A DNA stretch of 64,000 bases, taken from assembly GCF_018139145.2 (NCBI RefSeq), contig NC_059475.1, positions 11,270,437-11,334,436 of the forward strand, given 5' to 3'. A program made the translations under genes and the position numbers. This document shows positions 13,001 to 27,700 of this stretch, piece by piece. The notes under the pieces are model-generated. The model was not told where the DNA came from. It saw only the letters and a program-made list of their open reading frames with translations, and did not search any database. How positions within the stretch are numbered: the first letter of the stretch is position 1; every line of letters starts with the position of its first letter. The DNA comes from Gymnogyps californianus. Taxonomy: Eukaryota > Chordata > Aves > Accipitriformes > Cathartidae.

Positions 13001-16000
13001 ATGTAAACTTTGTTCAGAAATACTCATTCGTTGTCATGGTTCAGGAGGTAAGTGATTATGCACAATGAAATATGCATATTGACATTTTTCCCTACTATGC
13101 TTATTGGTAAGAAAGAAAATTTCATCCAGCCTCCTACCTTTCATTGGAGTCAATCCTATGCTCATTTAAACCAATAACCAACTTTTCTTCTGACTTCATT
13201 CAACCGCAAAAACAAAAAAAACCCACTGACATCTGTTAAAAGCAAGGATTCCACAGTCCTCGCCAGAGGCCAAATAGCAGCACAGCAACACAACTGGTAA
13301 AGCTAAAGATATTCATGGCATTGATAGGCTACCCACAGTACAGACACAAAAGAGGCTTTTTCCTAAACCTGGTGTTATAAACTTGTGAGTTGTAGGTCTC
13401 TAATCACTACCTTAACCTTAGGAAAATTATCCTCAAAAGACTGGACTTCTTTCTGGGTAAAAATTACAACAGTGTTCTCCAGCTGCTACTCAGGAATATG
13501 TTCTTGAAAGTTTAATTGCTTTTTAACTACCCACTGCAACTTCAGGTTTTTTATTTTATATCCAGCTAGTGCAGCATTGAAGATTTCTTTTTCTTATCTG
13601 ATCACAGAAAAAAAGCAGCTTACTCCTGTTTCTACCCTTTCATCCCTGGTTTCTTAAATGGGGCCTAAAGCCATTTACCTCTTTAACCTTATGTGATAAT
13701 TAAGTTGCTCAAGCTTAGTCAACTTCAGTTTTCCCAGTTAAATTGGCCCTCTTCCAGCATTGTCAGTTTTCCATAAACCTATAGGGAAGAGCTCAGCCTT
13801 ACATAATGCCTCGGCTCCCAGAGGAGCTCAGCACTGCCATACAGATGCAGGCCATGCATGGACATCAGTGCTACCGAAATCCATCTGTGAAATTCAGAGT
13901 GGCTCAGGAGGACACAACCCTCTTCAACAGTGCTTATGAGAGGGAAGACAAGTACTAAAGCCCACCTGGCAGAGCAAAAGAAGTTTTACAGCAAGCATTT
14001 GACGTGTTGAGACCACATGTGGAATAAGGCTAGGGTCATTCATCTCCCTGCCATAAGCTTTGGCGATTTCAAAGATGTTGCAGGTAATTCAGCTCCTATT
14101 ACTGCCTCCCCCCGAGACGGCAGGCTCTGCAGCACCACCACTTGGCTATTGGCTTAGCACTTGACAGAGAGGTGCCACCTCATGAATTACCGCCAGCTCC
14201 CAGGGTTAACACTAAGGCTTGTTGAACAGCCTCCTTTCTGTTGTTTGGGTTTTCTTAGCTCATGTGATCTCACTGGATCACAGCACAAGCAATATTGTTC
14301 TTGACAACCTGTAAAATATTTTTATGAACTCCATATTTTAGTATTTAAACATGTCACGTTAGCAACTTCAAACGAAAAAGCGTAGCTTAAAGAGAGACCT
14401 TTTCAGAGTTGCACCATCTGCCAATAGCTTTCCAGTCTCAGTGCCAGCATAAAAAAAAGGTGTTCTTTAATTAAATTTAAAAAAAAAAGAGGTCCTGTGC
14501 ATCTGCAAATTTGTCAACAGGGCAGTTGGCATCCCTCCACCCTTCGTGCTCGTGCATACCCAGAGTTTGAAATATCAGATTTCAGCTGGTGAAGGAGGAG
14601 CCTGAACACACCAAGAGCAAAACCACTTTGAACTCTCCGGAATGGTAACAGCAGCACTTGGGGAGAAAACAAAGCCTGGGCACAAGTGCTTTTTCACGAC
14701 AGCTGAAACGAAGACATCTAACAACTGTCACATTCCCAGGGCAAATCTTGTTGAGCAGAAACTTAGTCCATCAGCTTGTTGTATGATTGCTCCATGTAGT
14801 TCACAGAACTGGCATTTCTTTCAAGTGCCCTTCATAGGTTATTTAAAATTCATACATGAGATGATTGACCTGTGAAACTCAGCACAACTGAAAAGTCGTC
14901 TTCTGCCATTCAACCTTCCTGATTTGAAAGCACTTCTTTCTGCATGTGAAGTGCTTCTTTTTGCTATATTGCATCCTTGCAATTTCTTAATGAGGAGTAA
15001 TTATGCTGCTCTTTCAAGATACGCATCTGGCATCACCCATTCACCAACATACTGTTTAACAATGTATAAGCTAAAGACTAAAAGGTATTTTCAGTATTAA
15101 AAGAAGCCAATTTGAAATAACTTCACAGGATTCAAATGGTTTATTTACAGTAGTGCAATACTTCCTGGTGATCTAGAAATCGCTGTCTGGCCTTTCACTT
15201 TCACCGACACAGACAAGTATTTGTTGTCAGACAGTAAAAAAAAGTTTAGATATACATGGATAATTCATATTAAATTTCGACAAAATACAGTCGCTATCTA
15301 ACAGACTGTTTCAGAGAATGGTTTACTGTGAAACTTTACAGATGAAACTTCTCTATTAAAAAAAAAGTTCTACATTTCAAGCAGACTTCCGTCTTTAATT
15401 AATTGAATTAAATGGCTGGTTTCCTTCATGAGCCCTGCCACTTCTCTCATCATTTACTCCAGGAAGTGATAGAGTAGGATTTTTTTTTTTAGTGTACAGT
15501 AGTAGGATTTTTAGCTAACACATACACTTCACTGTGTGCTCATGGAGAGACAGCTTATATGTACTTTTTTATTTCACAATATACCCAGATTTTGGAAACT
15601 TGCCCACTCTTGCCTTCTGTTTTGCTTAAAACATTAGTCTACAAAGCATCAATAAGCATCTTAAACTAAACTAATGTCTGCATGTCATTATTTATAAATG
15701 TGTAGGCGCTTGCCTGGAGGCAAAAGAACCCATAATACTGCTACCATTTATTGTTATTTATATTTAGCTTTTTCTTTTTTAGTGAGGGTTTTCCTACAGC
15801 ATTTTTTTGTTTCAGGTTTTAGTTTGGCCTGCCCTTGCTACTGTATGTCATACCATTTTCACCCTTGCAGCTCTGTATGCCAGCCAAAGAAGGTCAGCTG
15901 AGAACAAGGGGTTGGAGCATCTCCCAGGGCCTGGCTGGGCTGTATTACTAGCACTTCTGTGGACAAATATGCAAAGTTTAATGAAAGCAGTGGGAAGACT

Positions 16001-19000
16001 CCCACTGGCTTTGGTTAGCTTTGGATCCGGCTATAAATTAGGAAAGTTTGATTTTAGTTCCATTACTTGTCTGCAATATTTTTTTCCTGTGTTAACAACA
16101 TAGCTCCTCTTTAAACAATGACAGAACTGCTCTTTTCAGTCAAATGATCAGTTTGTCAGTAAGTCATACTGTAATACGACCAGATAGGGATCCTAAGATT
16201 GCTGCTAACTGGAGGGGGGAAAAAAAGATGCCCTTTCTGGTTTTGTGGACAAAGTCATTGACTTCAAGGGAATCGTACTGTATCCTATTATGCTTTGTAT
16301 TCAGCATGTGGTAAAATACCATTCTGAAAGGGGGGAGTAGCTGTTACCCTACCTTTCCAGAAGAACAAAGTGAAGACAAATCACAGTCCTAGGAAAAACT
16401 AGGGAAATGATAGGAAAACTTGTGTAAGGCAACTCACTAATTTAACAATGGCAGAAGCAGTATTAACGCAGGAATTCCTAGCTTCTGTGTCCCATTTCTT
16501 GCTCTCTCTGTATGTATGATATATGACATATACATACTGTATCACAGAAGAAAGCACATAGGAAGTGCACAGTAAATCAGGATTTTGTCAGTTTAACAAG
16601 GGTATGTTTAAAGAAATATGTGTTCTTGGAATCAAAAGCATAGGCCTTGAAAACAAAAGGACAGCTATCCAGACAGTTTATTTTGAAGTTTAAAAGTGAT
16701 TACTGTCCCTACACATTCATCTGAGTAAGATAAAGATGTAAAGAAATAGTATTAAGTAATTAAAGTTTTTTTAAAAAAAGAAATAAAATTTTCCATTAAA
16801 AAATACTGGTCTTGTACAACAGACAACATCTATACAGTCACATATCACTAGAATTTGCTTTCTGCGTAACGATTTTCCCTTAGAACATTTTCTATTTATA
16901 AACCCCCTCAAGCCTTTTGCAGTATGTTTCCTGTTCAGACGTACCACTTAATCACCAGAAAATGACTCAGCCAATCAGTCCAGGCACTTCCCAAACACAG
17001 GATTCAAAACTAGTCAGAAAATTATGAGCATGCTCAAAACTTGACTGATGAGTCAAAATACTGTTTAAACTGATTCTTTTTTTTCTAGATCAGGAATATG
17101 TTAGAAATTGTTCACTTTGTCATTGGAAGCACTTAGGCATTTGTTCAGCAAGAATAGGAATATTTTGCTCATTCATTCACTCTGAAATGCTTTCTATTTC
17201 TGTAATTACTCTACCACAATATTCTATTTCAAAAGCAAACAAGCAGGCTTATGACCGAGATTTGTAACATGGATAACTCTCCTGCTGCTCTTCTTTGGAC
17301 TGGGGTGGGCATTGTTATGAAGAAATGCTTGATCTTTTTAGCTTGCGTAAGGAACTATCTTGGAAACACACAGACATAACTGGCTAAAATTGTCATTTTC
17401 AACTTAGTTACTAACTCACTGCTAATTTTTCAGCTCTAGAATATCAGATCTTGTTACATTTTCTATGCACAAAAATGAATGCTGTTTAAATATTCATCCA
17501 TAAACATCATCCAGCATATTCATCTGCAAAAAAATTAGAGATGGAACTGGAATACAGAGCACAAGCAATCTCAGTTCTCCTTTCAAGAGCAGAAGCATTA
17601 TCAAAAACTAAGGACGGAGTTTCATCCTAAAACATTAACTCGTGCATAACTATCTGCATGATTCATCATGGAAAGAACCACAGAATTTCTTCCACACTCC
17701 ACAGTGAAAGCAGAGCAGTAGAAGTATTTTCTTTTGTCCAGATGTAAAAGCACCAAATTTCTGGCATCGCAACCATTTAGCTTAAAGACAGCCCCACCTG
17801 CATGTGTTGTCCTAATCTGTACACACCAACAAAACCCCAAAATATTCCTGACCCTTTGGAATCTCCTGAGGGACACAATCTACAAATAAATCTCAGATCT
17901 GTAACACCTTAGAAGTAGTACCATAGAAATAATAGAATTTGCATTGCAAAGGACAGTTTTTTATTTTGAGCACTCTTGAGTCTCACCCTGTTTTGCAGCT
18001 GTGGATGTTGTGGCTTAAGGAAGTAACTTGCTCACAGTGCAAGCCAATGGCCAGGCTCAGAACAGAATTGACATATAGTCTCAGCTTTCACCCTCATAGT
18101 CTATCTACCAAACACTTGGCTCCATTATTTTCAATGGCAGTTAGGGAGAAGGAAGCTATGGAGATTATACCCAAGTAACATCATTTACTCAAAATCTATC
18201 TTTTAGATAACAGCTTCTTTTCTGTTATTGTTTCAGGTACTTTGCAAATCTGAGGCAGGAAGGAATGATCGCTTACAGTTTATGAGACCTTGGTCTACTA
18301 AGCAGAAGAATACCCATGATCCACAGCAAGAAAATTATCCTCATTTGATATTTATTTCAATTTTTTTTCAGAGAGAATAACCAATCTTTCTCTAATGCCA
18401 GTGGTTTCTTTCAAGCAGACTTTTAAAACAGGTTGGAAGTGACAGAGGAACATGTTAAATATCTACACACAAGAGAGGGCTTTTGAAACGAAACCTATTT
18501 CATATTAACTAAGCTAACTTCATATTGAGAGTCTTTATATGCCATTTATGGGGACATGCATGGCATGGCAATATATGCCCCCATTCTGAACTGACCTGAT
18601 TCCATGCCAAAAGTGGTCAGAAAAATAAGAATGCCGTATCATCTGACAGACAATGTCATTCTGATAAACGTCCGAGGTCACATTCCAATGCTATCATTGC
18701 TGGCCTTTCATCTGCAGAAGCTGTTCTCTCACTTTCACAGCCAGCAGTATAGCAAAGTGACTCAAAAGCAGCTGAAAAACATACGAGGATAACTACCATA
18801 GAAACATCAGGGAAAAAATCAAAATACTAGAATGTTTTCAGCTACAAATGCAGCTTCACATGTGTTAACATCTATTTCTACTCCAAGTTTTGTTCAAAGT
18901 AGCTACCTTTCTACATCACTACAGGCTTACTGTGGGTTCAGTATGGAAAACTGACAGAAGGTGTGAACAATGAACTAGCGCTTACAAAAGCTTTGTATAT

Positions 19001-19459
19001 CTCAGTATCTGCAAAATGCCATGATTTCTTCCATCTCTGAAAGGCATTTCAGGTTCCACATTTCTCTGCCTCTGATATCAAGTGATATTATTATGGTAAT
19101 AACGAAGCTGCTTGTCAACACTGCAAAATTTAGACATGCTTTGCTAAGTCTTTGCTGTTAATCAGGAAAAAAATTCAGTTTCTTAGGTAAGATGTGCCTA
19201 CCTTCCCTCTTTTTTCTGATCCAAAGTTCTTTCAACTTCTCCTGAAAAATAACATTTTTATAGTTCTACATTATGCATATATTTACTGGGAGAGGAAAGA
19301 GAGAGAGGTCTGCAATGTCATCACAAGTTTTCCTGCTGACCCATGGAAAGTACATGTGACCCTCGCCCTATAGCTGAAAGAAGTTTTGATTTAAAATTTT
19401 GTTTTAAAATAGATTTGGACAGCTGCCTAAGTCTGAATGCCTGGGCTGTGTTCTGCAAC

Positions 19460-19510
19460 AGAGGGGAAAGAGGGAAAGAAGAAGGAAAGAAGAGGGAAAA
19501 AGGGAGGAAA
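19460..19510. repeat. Pure polypurine tract, 51 bases
   Basis: Fifty-one consecutive bases without a single pyrimidine, built of GGGAAAG, GAAGAAGG and AAAGAAG words. Such tracts can be slippage-prone and can adopt triplex structure; no gene context suggests a specific role. Confidence 0.85.
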
Positions 19511-22500
19511 CCATATTGAAAACTCCCCACGTAAACATAGGTGAAATAATTAAACAGAGACCTTGGCAAACTCCATCTCCTTTAAAGTTATTAGGAAATA
19601 AGAATTTGAAAATACATGCAAGTCAGCCAAAGTATAATTAAACAGTTCAACAGTGTACCTTTTATTTAACAAAAAGTCGTTACGCAAATGCATTTTTTAG
19701 ATTAGATGGAGCAAAATGAGATGTACACAGTACAGAACAAAAAGTAAACTAATACCGGACATCAGTATTACTTCCAAGGCCCCTGTTTGTATTGTGTTCT
19801 TAAACAACTCCTTCACCCTCTTCTGTGGAGGGTAATTTGCTTAGTTTCTCCTTTCCACCTTCCCCCCCTACTCTGATATGGTAAGTTCAGAAGTGGATGC
19901 AAAGAGCAAACCAGCTAGAGTTCAGCTTGGTCACATCCCATCCATCGGTAATTCAGTGTACCTTTCCAGGGAGGTCACAAAAGCAAACTTCATCAAGACA
20001 AGGCAAATTAAGAAACAAAACTATTGATATATATCCTGTCAGATAGAACAATAAAACCAAACACTCACCAGGGAGTAATGTATCAGCTGGCCTTTGGTTA
20101 AGAAATGCTCAAGAAGCAAGAATCCATCAATTATACCAGAAATAGTTCCAAAAGAAGCACCAACATCACAGACTCAGAGGCTCTTACTTAGGTAGGTAAT
20201 TGGGAAACTTGTCACCATAGGTTGCTGATATACTCAGGAGGGAGAGAAGACTTCCCAAAGTGACAAGTCAGATTAAAGCTTCTTCCCTAACTTGGCCCTG
20301 AAAAAGTCTCGCTAGCCCCAGAGGGAACTCTGTCTCCTAACCTGAAGGGATGCAGCATGAGCACATTTTTGCACATACAAGAAGTTCACAAGACGAACAC
20401 CTGTTTAGCTTCACCCTGCTTCCACTGACTTCAGTGGTGCAGAATCAGATCTGCATCTGGGTGATAAGAAAATAACTTAATTTCTTACAACAAATTATAA
20501 CTATATTCTTCAATGCTCTTTCAGGAAGTGCTCACATATGACAAAAAGGTAAGGCTGCAGATAGCATAGGTTAAGGGATTTCTAAACTCAGTTACGTCCT
20601 ATTGGCTAGGAGTTACTACTCCCCTAGATGCAGCACCTCATCTGACAATAATGCCATTGTCATGCAAAGTAAATGGATAATCTTAAGTCATGCTTTTTTC
20701 CGAAACTGAACATTAAAGCACTCAAAGTATTGGCTTATTTTAAAACCATTCACTACTTTCGCTGGTTCTGATAAACTTCTGTGTGAAGTGTTGTATGTGT
20801 ATGTGGAAATAGAAAATAACAGGAATAGAGCTATGTCTTCTACTATTTCAACACATGTTAAATATACCCTTGATAGCAGAGGTTAATAATCAGAAGGAAA
20901 ATAGGATTCAAAGGAAGACATATACATAGATTAAGACCTGAGGAACTTTGTCATCATTTAACTTGACTTCCTATCTAACACGGGCCGTTAATTTTAAACC
21001 ACATACTTTCTGCTTGCACTATAGTACCCATTTTAGAAATATTTTAGTCTTTATTAAAAAGGCTCAAGTATTAAAGAAGCTTCTGCATACCAAAGAAGAT
21101 TGCACCAAGAACTAGCTTGCCTCAGAATAAAAAACCTGCTGCTACAGGTTATTTGTAGCTTGAATGTATCTAGTTTCTGCTTCCAAATTTAGGGTGTTTC
21201 TTCTGCTTGATTATGAACTGACATTCACCTTTCCTTTACTTGTGGGCTGTGATAAATGCTAACTCTTGGATTAAACAAATAAATTAGCCTTTGTTAGACT
21301 CTTCCTCCATAAGCACTGGTTGTTAATATTCAAACACATATTACTCAAGTGATCATGCCTTATCAAATTATTCGAGTTGGGTTTTATAAGTGACTTGGAG
21401 TCATCAGCATTTTCCATGTTGACTCTGATAAAAACATGGCATTTCACCAGAGCAAGAGCAAATTCTTGGGAGTAACAGAAATAATTCAAACTAACTAATC
21501 TTCTCTTATAACAACTTCAGATTATAAAGTTCTGCTCTCAATATACTGACTCTAACAAAACCTTTTAATAGCAGTGTCTGCGCAGGAAGTTTGGCAGGAA
21601 TCACAGTAATCCAGTCCGCAGTAAATAAAGGTGTGGGCAAGTTTCAAAACATCTCGGGTGGTGACAGGGTCAAAGCCTAGCGCTCTTCTACAAATGGTAA
21701 AAAGAAAATGTTCAAATGCTTGAAATACTGTTCTTGAACGGGAAGATTCAAAAATAACACAACAGTCTGAATCCAAAAGGATACAGTAGCTGAAAAGTAA
21801 TTCCATATAAAGAAAAAAATAAAATCAGTAAATTTAGTAAGTGGTTATATTTAGAAGGCCCTAGTGCCAACTTTTTTTCTGGTAATGAATTGTTGCCAAC
21901 CCTCCTCCTTCTAAAGATAAATAATATCAAACAGGCAGCTTTTTGGTCATGAGAAACAAGCACAAAGATGGCCAAGACTTAGCAGAAAAAGATAGTGAAA
22001 GGCTGCACTGGATCATACGTAGTAGCTACGCAAGGGATCAAAACCTGATATTGTGGATTTCTATGGCAGAGTTAGATCAATCAGAAGAAACAATTTCATT
22101 CACAGAGTTGACACCCTTGACTCTCGGACAGTAAGTCCAGGTTTATACTGGCCCTAAGCCCGTTCACCCTAGAACAAACAAATATGACCCTAAAACAAAA
22201 TCAGGGCAAAATCGGAGCACAAAGAATGACAAATAACGTTTGACTTTGAAAAGTCATAGCAATATTTTGTCTTTTATGAAGAATTTAAATCTTCCAGTAA
22301 CTTGCAGTTAATATTCTGAAAGCTTTTTCTGAGTTAAGCTGTGTTCTTGTCCCACTGATAGATTTTGTTTCTATACTTTCTCTGTACAGAGTGATTGAGT
22401 GGATTAGAAGTCACTACAGTTATTCACATGGGAGAAGACTATTCATCTGGTTAAGTATTCTTCTTGTCCCAAACACTGCTGACCAATATGCCAGAATTGG

Positions 22501-23167
22501 TAATGCATATTGAACAAAACCCAGCTTGTGAAGAAAGCCATTTGTAACACAACCAAACAAAACAGCTGTGATGACATGCATGACATGACAAAATTTTTTT
22601 TCTACGAAGGAACAGAACAGACCTGTGTCAGCTGGAGATCCTAAATTTAAACCAAGCAGCATCAGGTTTCAGATATGCACCAAAACCACCTATATCTTAA
22701 TATTTATTGGGACTTTTGGATCTGTAGATGCATTTGAAAGGAAGAAAGATGCTTATGGAAAGCAGATGTACTGAGTTTTAATCCCAGTTCCTGTCTGGGT
22801 AAACTTGGCTCCTTCTCCTCTCATCTTCAACAGGATGTGAAAGTATTTAGAAGTGTTTCTTCTGTGTGAGGAAGACCTTACTCATGTGATTACTGGGTTA
22901 AGAAGTACAGATTAATGATTGTAAAGTGCTTCGAAATCCTGAGATGAAAGGTATTATGCAAGAATGATGATTTTATACCATTTAATATCAGTTTGTGTTG
23001 ATGATGTCATGTAATGAGAAAGGAAGTATTCTTAAGCTAGACACTCAGATCTGGCAAGGGAACTTGTATTCTGGCTGCAACAAATTTTCCATGTCCATGT
23101 GGCATAGCTACATCACAGACCCTCACCTTCTTCACCACAAAATAGAAGTGATAATACTTTTTTTCTT

Positions 23168-23178
23168 CCCCCCCCCCC
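23168..23178. repeat. Homopolymer C11 following a T-rich tract
   Basis: C11 preceded by T-rich sequence and followed by AG. It looks like a strong 3' splice site, but no plausible exon with a matching donor follows, so it is listed only as a simple repeat. Confidence 0.8.
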
Positions 23179-23439
23179 AGTGTTCTTAAGCAGAACTAAT
23201 GTGTGTTTGTGGTGGGTGCAATGGCCATATAACACATGATAACAGGACTATCATCATATCAAACAAGACAACATAATTTCTGTAGTCCTGAGATAAATTG
23301 CAAACCATGTGGGGAAAAAGAAATACTTTTTTTTGTACATAAAGTCTCCCAGTCTAGCATGTTGCCTGCTTTTACTGGGTCTCTGGCCTTTCTGGTTCAT
23401 TAGCAGATTTCTCACATGCAGAAAAAGGACTCACCACAA

Positions 23440-23459
23440 TTTTTTTATTTTTTTTTTTT
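23440..23459. repeat. T-rich run
   Basis: Seven T, one A, then twelve T. Simple low-complexity sequence. Confidence 0.8.
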
Positions 23460-24754
23460 GCCTAGTCTTCAATCACCTGGTTCACATTTCAGCAATACTC
23501 CACAGACATTCAGGGCACCCCTCTCCTGTTGTAGGTCATCCTTTATCTCCTGCCAGCTGGTGAAAGAAAAAAGTGCCAAATCTCTCCCTGTATCATTTCC
23601 CCAGTCCTGCTTGCCACACCTGTGAAATAAAGGGAAGTTTCTCCTGACACAGGGAAGGCAGAGAAGTAAAATGAAAGGATACAGGTAGATGGAGGAAAAG
23701 AGAAGACCCCAGAATATTTCTGTACCAGCACTGGGGAAAGGGTTCTAATGTTTTCTTCCTTTATTTTTTATAAAAGCCTAATATATACAAGCTGCTGAAG
23801 TGCTATAAAGTGTAATTCTACTTCTGCAATGCTGCCCTCTCTAAAGAAAGGCTTAGTCTCCTGGAGAGCTCTGTGCATGGCAGAGTCACTGGGACAGGGC
23901 CATGGCAGCCTGCCTCACGCCTCCATGTCGCTGCAGCAGGGTTACCTGCTCATCTCAGACAGACACTAGCAAAAACTTTACATTTCTCCATGATATAGCC
24001 TTGTACATTATATAAGTAAATACATCTCTCTGTGTATAGCCACATAAAGGAAATATTTACACTGCTAAGCATTTGGATTATGAAAGCATAAATAAAGTGA
24101 AGGCTACTGGAGCCACTGTAAACCATCAGAGTTACACTAGCCTAAGTATGGTGAGATACACTACATAATGTGCACCATTACATCACATGTTCTGGATGTG
24201 TCAATACTAGAATACTGAACTGTGCTTTTAGGAAAACTGTTTCTTGAGTAAGCACTGGCAGCATCTTAATCCCTTTAGTATGGCTCCGATACACTGATCA
24301 CCAAAATCTAGGGCAGGCCTCTGAAGTAGTTGGATCAGGCTCTAATACTCCTTTAGATCATAATCCTGCAAAGATTTAACATTTACAAATGACTTTATCA
24401 TGTGAATACTTAAATGGGATCTTGGAGGATCAGGGTCAGAACTGGAACATTCAACAAATTCCAGCTTTGGTTATATCTATCAAGGATACAACAGAAACAA
24501 GAAAAAAGCTAGGTTCTGACAGAACCTGATTCTTAGGAACATGCAGCATCTGAAGACTTACGTATCAGCTTAAATTTACCCACAACTATTCAGTCCTATC
24601 GGCTTCAAAGGATTTTAATCAGCATGCAAAGCTAGTACATCTGCAAAAGATAAGGACCTAGGCTGTAGCAGTTCTCCTTCAGACACAAATATTTTGCACT
24701 CTGCTGTGACCGAATGCCTATTTTAGTGTTTTTCCCCCTGTGTTTCTAAGCCTC

Positions 24755-24769
24755 TTTTTTTTTTTTTTT
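24755..24769. repeat. Homopolymer T15
   Basis: Fifteen consecutive T. No associated element is recognised. Confidence 0.85.
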
Positions 24770-27700
24770 ACCTTCATTCTCTAAACCATCAAACAGGATA
24801 CCTACCTGGATACCTCAAGAGTGCAAATGCTGTGAGGCTTTTACCTGTAACAACCACCAAGATAAGGTTAGAAATAGGAGAGCTGAAAGAGAGAAGCTAC
24901 TCTTTAATTTAAAAGCTAAGCAATGAGTGTTTATAGCCCTCAGCTGAGGTAGGCTACCCTGTCCTTGCGACCTCAAAAATTTTGGCTCTGGATTTGGCTT
25001 CTTACCTTCTGTGTAAAGCACTGGAAGTTTAATTTGAGGGAAAGTAGTTGCATTTCTTGAACAAGTTTTGTATGGTTTTGCAGGGGGGAGAAGAAACTGA
25101 GCAGAAAAAGATGTGTCCAAACAAAATATATTCTAAAACATCAGACAGACTATAGATGTGTCAGGTGAGAAGTATTTTCTCGGTCACTGCTAGGTTTGAT
25201 ACTGGATAATTAAAAAAGATTATCTAATTCTCCACGAGCATTTCTACCTGGGCATCTGCTACAGCCCTGCTGTGTTTAGTTTGGTGTTTCTCATTAGAAA
25301 GCCTCTGCCCTGTTGCTTACACATCTTCTCTCACAGAGATAAAATCATATAATATTTTAGCAATAAACACTCTCAGAAAAATGAAGAGTGTTCTGGAAAT
25401 AAAAGAGGAGGAAAACAACTACTTGGACCTGGAATCTGGTTTGCTCAATTTACACATGAAGAATGAATGCCAGTTATTGCATATATTTTTTACTTTTTCA
25501 TTATGAAGAAAATAAGACCAGGAAAAAACCAACAGTGATTACTGCTGGTTTTGTAGATCAGTGTACAATTAAGATTCAGATACTATTGGAGGAAAAACTG
25601 GGCAAGACCAGAGTATGAATGGTAAATTCAGAAATTCCTGCCTATCTGAAAATTATGTATAAGTGTTCAAATACCGAACAACGCAAGTATTACATGTATA
25701 AAGGAACAATCTTTAGCATGTTACCAAGAATCTAATTTTGCACAGAATCTGTCCCTTATTTATAAAATAAACCCATCTATTTTATAAATCACATGTAAAA
25801 AATACTTTCACTGGTAACAGAAACATTTGATATGAATGCTTCTTTAGAAGTTATCACTTCCTATTATCCTTTATAGTTAATTTCTAACAGTTGCGTAATG
25901 GGTCAACTCTTTTTTTCTAGGCTGCAGTGATATGATGCCTGTAAAACTGAGGTTATGAAATGCAAACTATTTTACAACAGCATGTCCCTGCTATCAGAGT
26001 AGCTTCCACAGCAAATTCACAGCTAAATATGTCTTCCGTGCTTGTATATTGATTTCATTCCTGATAAACAAATAAAAGTCCCCCTCTATCATTACAGGAT
26101 GTCTGCTGCAAAACTCAAGGTTTTGAACAAACCTTCACTTGCAAGTAATTTATTAAAAGCATTAATCTTAAGGTCTTGAAAAGCTACACAAGTCAGAAAT
26201 ACAGTAGCAGTGGCTAAATGCAGAAAATATCATAATATAATAAAAAAATTGTCATTTCTAAATGACATTGTTAGAGTTCATCAAGATCCCATATGTGCTT
26301 AAATCCTTGCAGATTGAAGGCCAAAGTAGTCTTTTTCCAGTATTTTAAACAAGTTTCTAAAATTTAGTTTAGGGAAAAAAACCAAGGTACTAACTAAAGT
26401 ATCTTTCTATACTTTCTGACAAAAAAGTAGTCAAAGGAGATGTTACCATTATTTACTACAGAATACACTGCGTTAATTAGATTAGAGCAGGAAATTTGAA
26501 TGCTAATAATTCATTTGTTTAAAATAAAAGTGACAGACTACAAAAATAGGTTGCTGCTTCCAAGCCACACAACAGCCTGGTAAGAAAAAAAACCTATCGA
26601 AACAAAATCCTGAAAGTTGGGGGTTTTTTACAGTTCTATATCTAATAACAAATTTTATCTTAGAAAAGTTTTACAAATCCTATTTTTTCTAGTCATTCCT
26701 TAAAGTACAATGTCCAGTGTAGGGGTTTCCCAGGAACTAAAGGCCACACCCATTCAGTAGCTCAGATATTCCTGGTTTAGAAAAACTCATAAGCAGGAGA
26801 TCATCTGACCAGCCCATAAAAATAGATTTCATTTTTATAGTAATTGGCTAAATTATTAGTCACATTTCTAGATGTGTTGAAAACTACCATGTGCCTAAGA
26901 CAGCACAGTCAGTAAGTGTGACTAAATAGTCATTAAATTCCTAATCTGAAATTCTCCAGTACAGAAATCCCATCCTGTTGCTTATCTGCTAATAAACAAC
27001 AAACAACTGTGTATGAAATATCACCAATCCCAAGCATTCTAAAATCATGGCTCAGGCCCCCCAGTCAGAAGTTTTTTCACAATAAACATGCTTTTAATTT
27101 GCTTTTCACATACAACTGAGCAGGTTATTAAGTGCTTTTCTGCACCCACAAGAGCTTGATATGTAAGCTATTCTCATGTTTAATTTAAGGAAAAAAATCC
27201 AGAAGCTGGAGCTCAACAAAAACCACCAGAAATCATGACACTCATGATATTGTGAAATCTAGTGACGAGACATATGGAAAAATGAAGTGATACCTGACAT
27301 TTAAAAAGCTGCTGATTTAGTTTCGTCGTGGCATGTCAAATACACCTATCCAACAATTTTAGCATGCATGATAAAAGGGCTCTTTTATCAAAAGGAATTA
27401 AGGTAAGACAGGCAGGCTAAAAAACAGAGTCCTGAGAGATCAGAACGAAAAAGAAAACAATTTGCTTGCCTGCAGGAAAGGGAAAACCTCATTTAACTAA
27501 ACATCCAGCAGAAAAGGTAGCATGTACATAGCTTGACAAAGTCCATCAATGGTACAATTTATCTTCTTGATTTCACCAAATGGTAAATGATTGTACATAC
27601 ACATAAGGACAATCAGCTACATTCTGTTCTTAGCTGTAGTCACGCAACCCAGGCGTGAGCAACTAGAGCTTAACCAGTGATTGCTTTTCTACCTCTCTCC

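Noticed and set aside
23150..23180. T-run plus C11 plus AG resembling a strong 3' splice site
   Set aside because: No open frame or good donor follows at exon-like distance. It is explained by a homopolymer.
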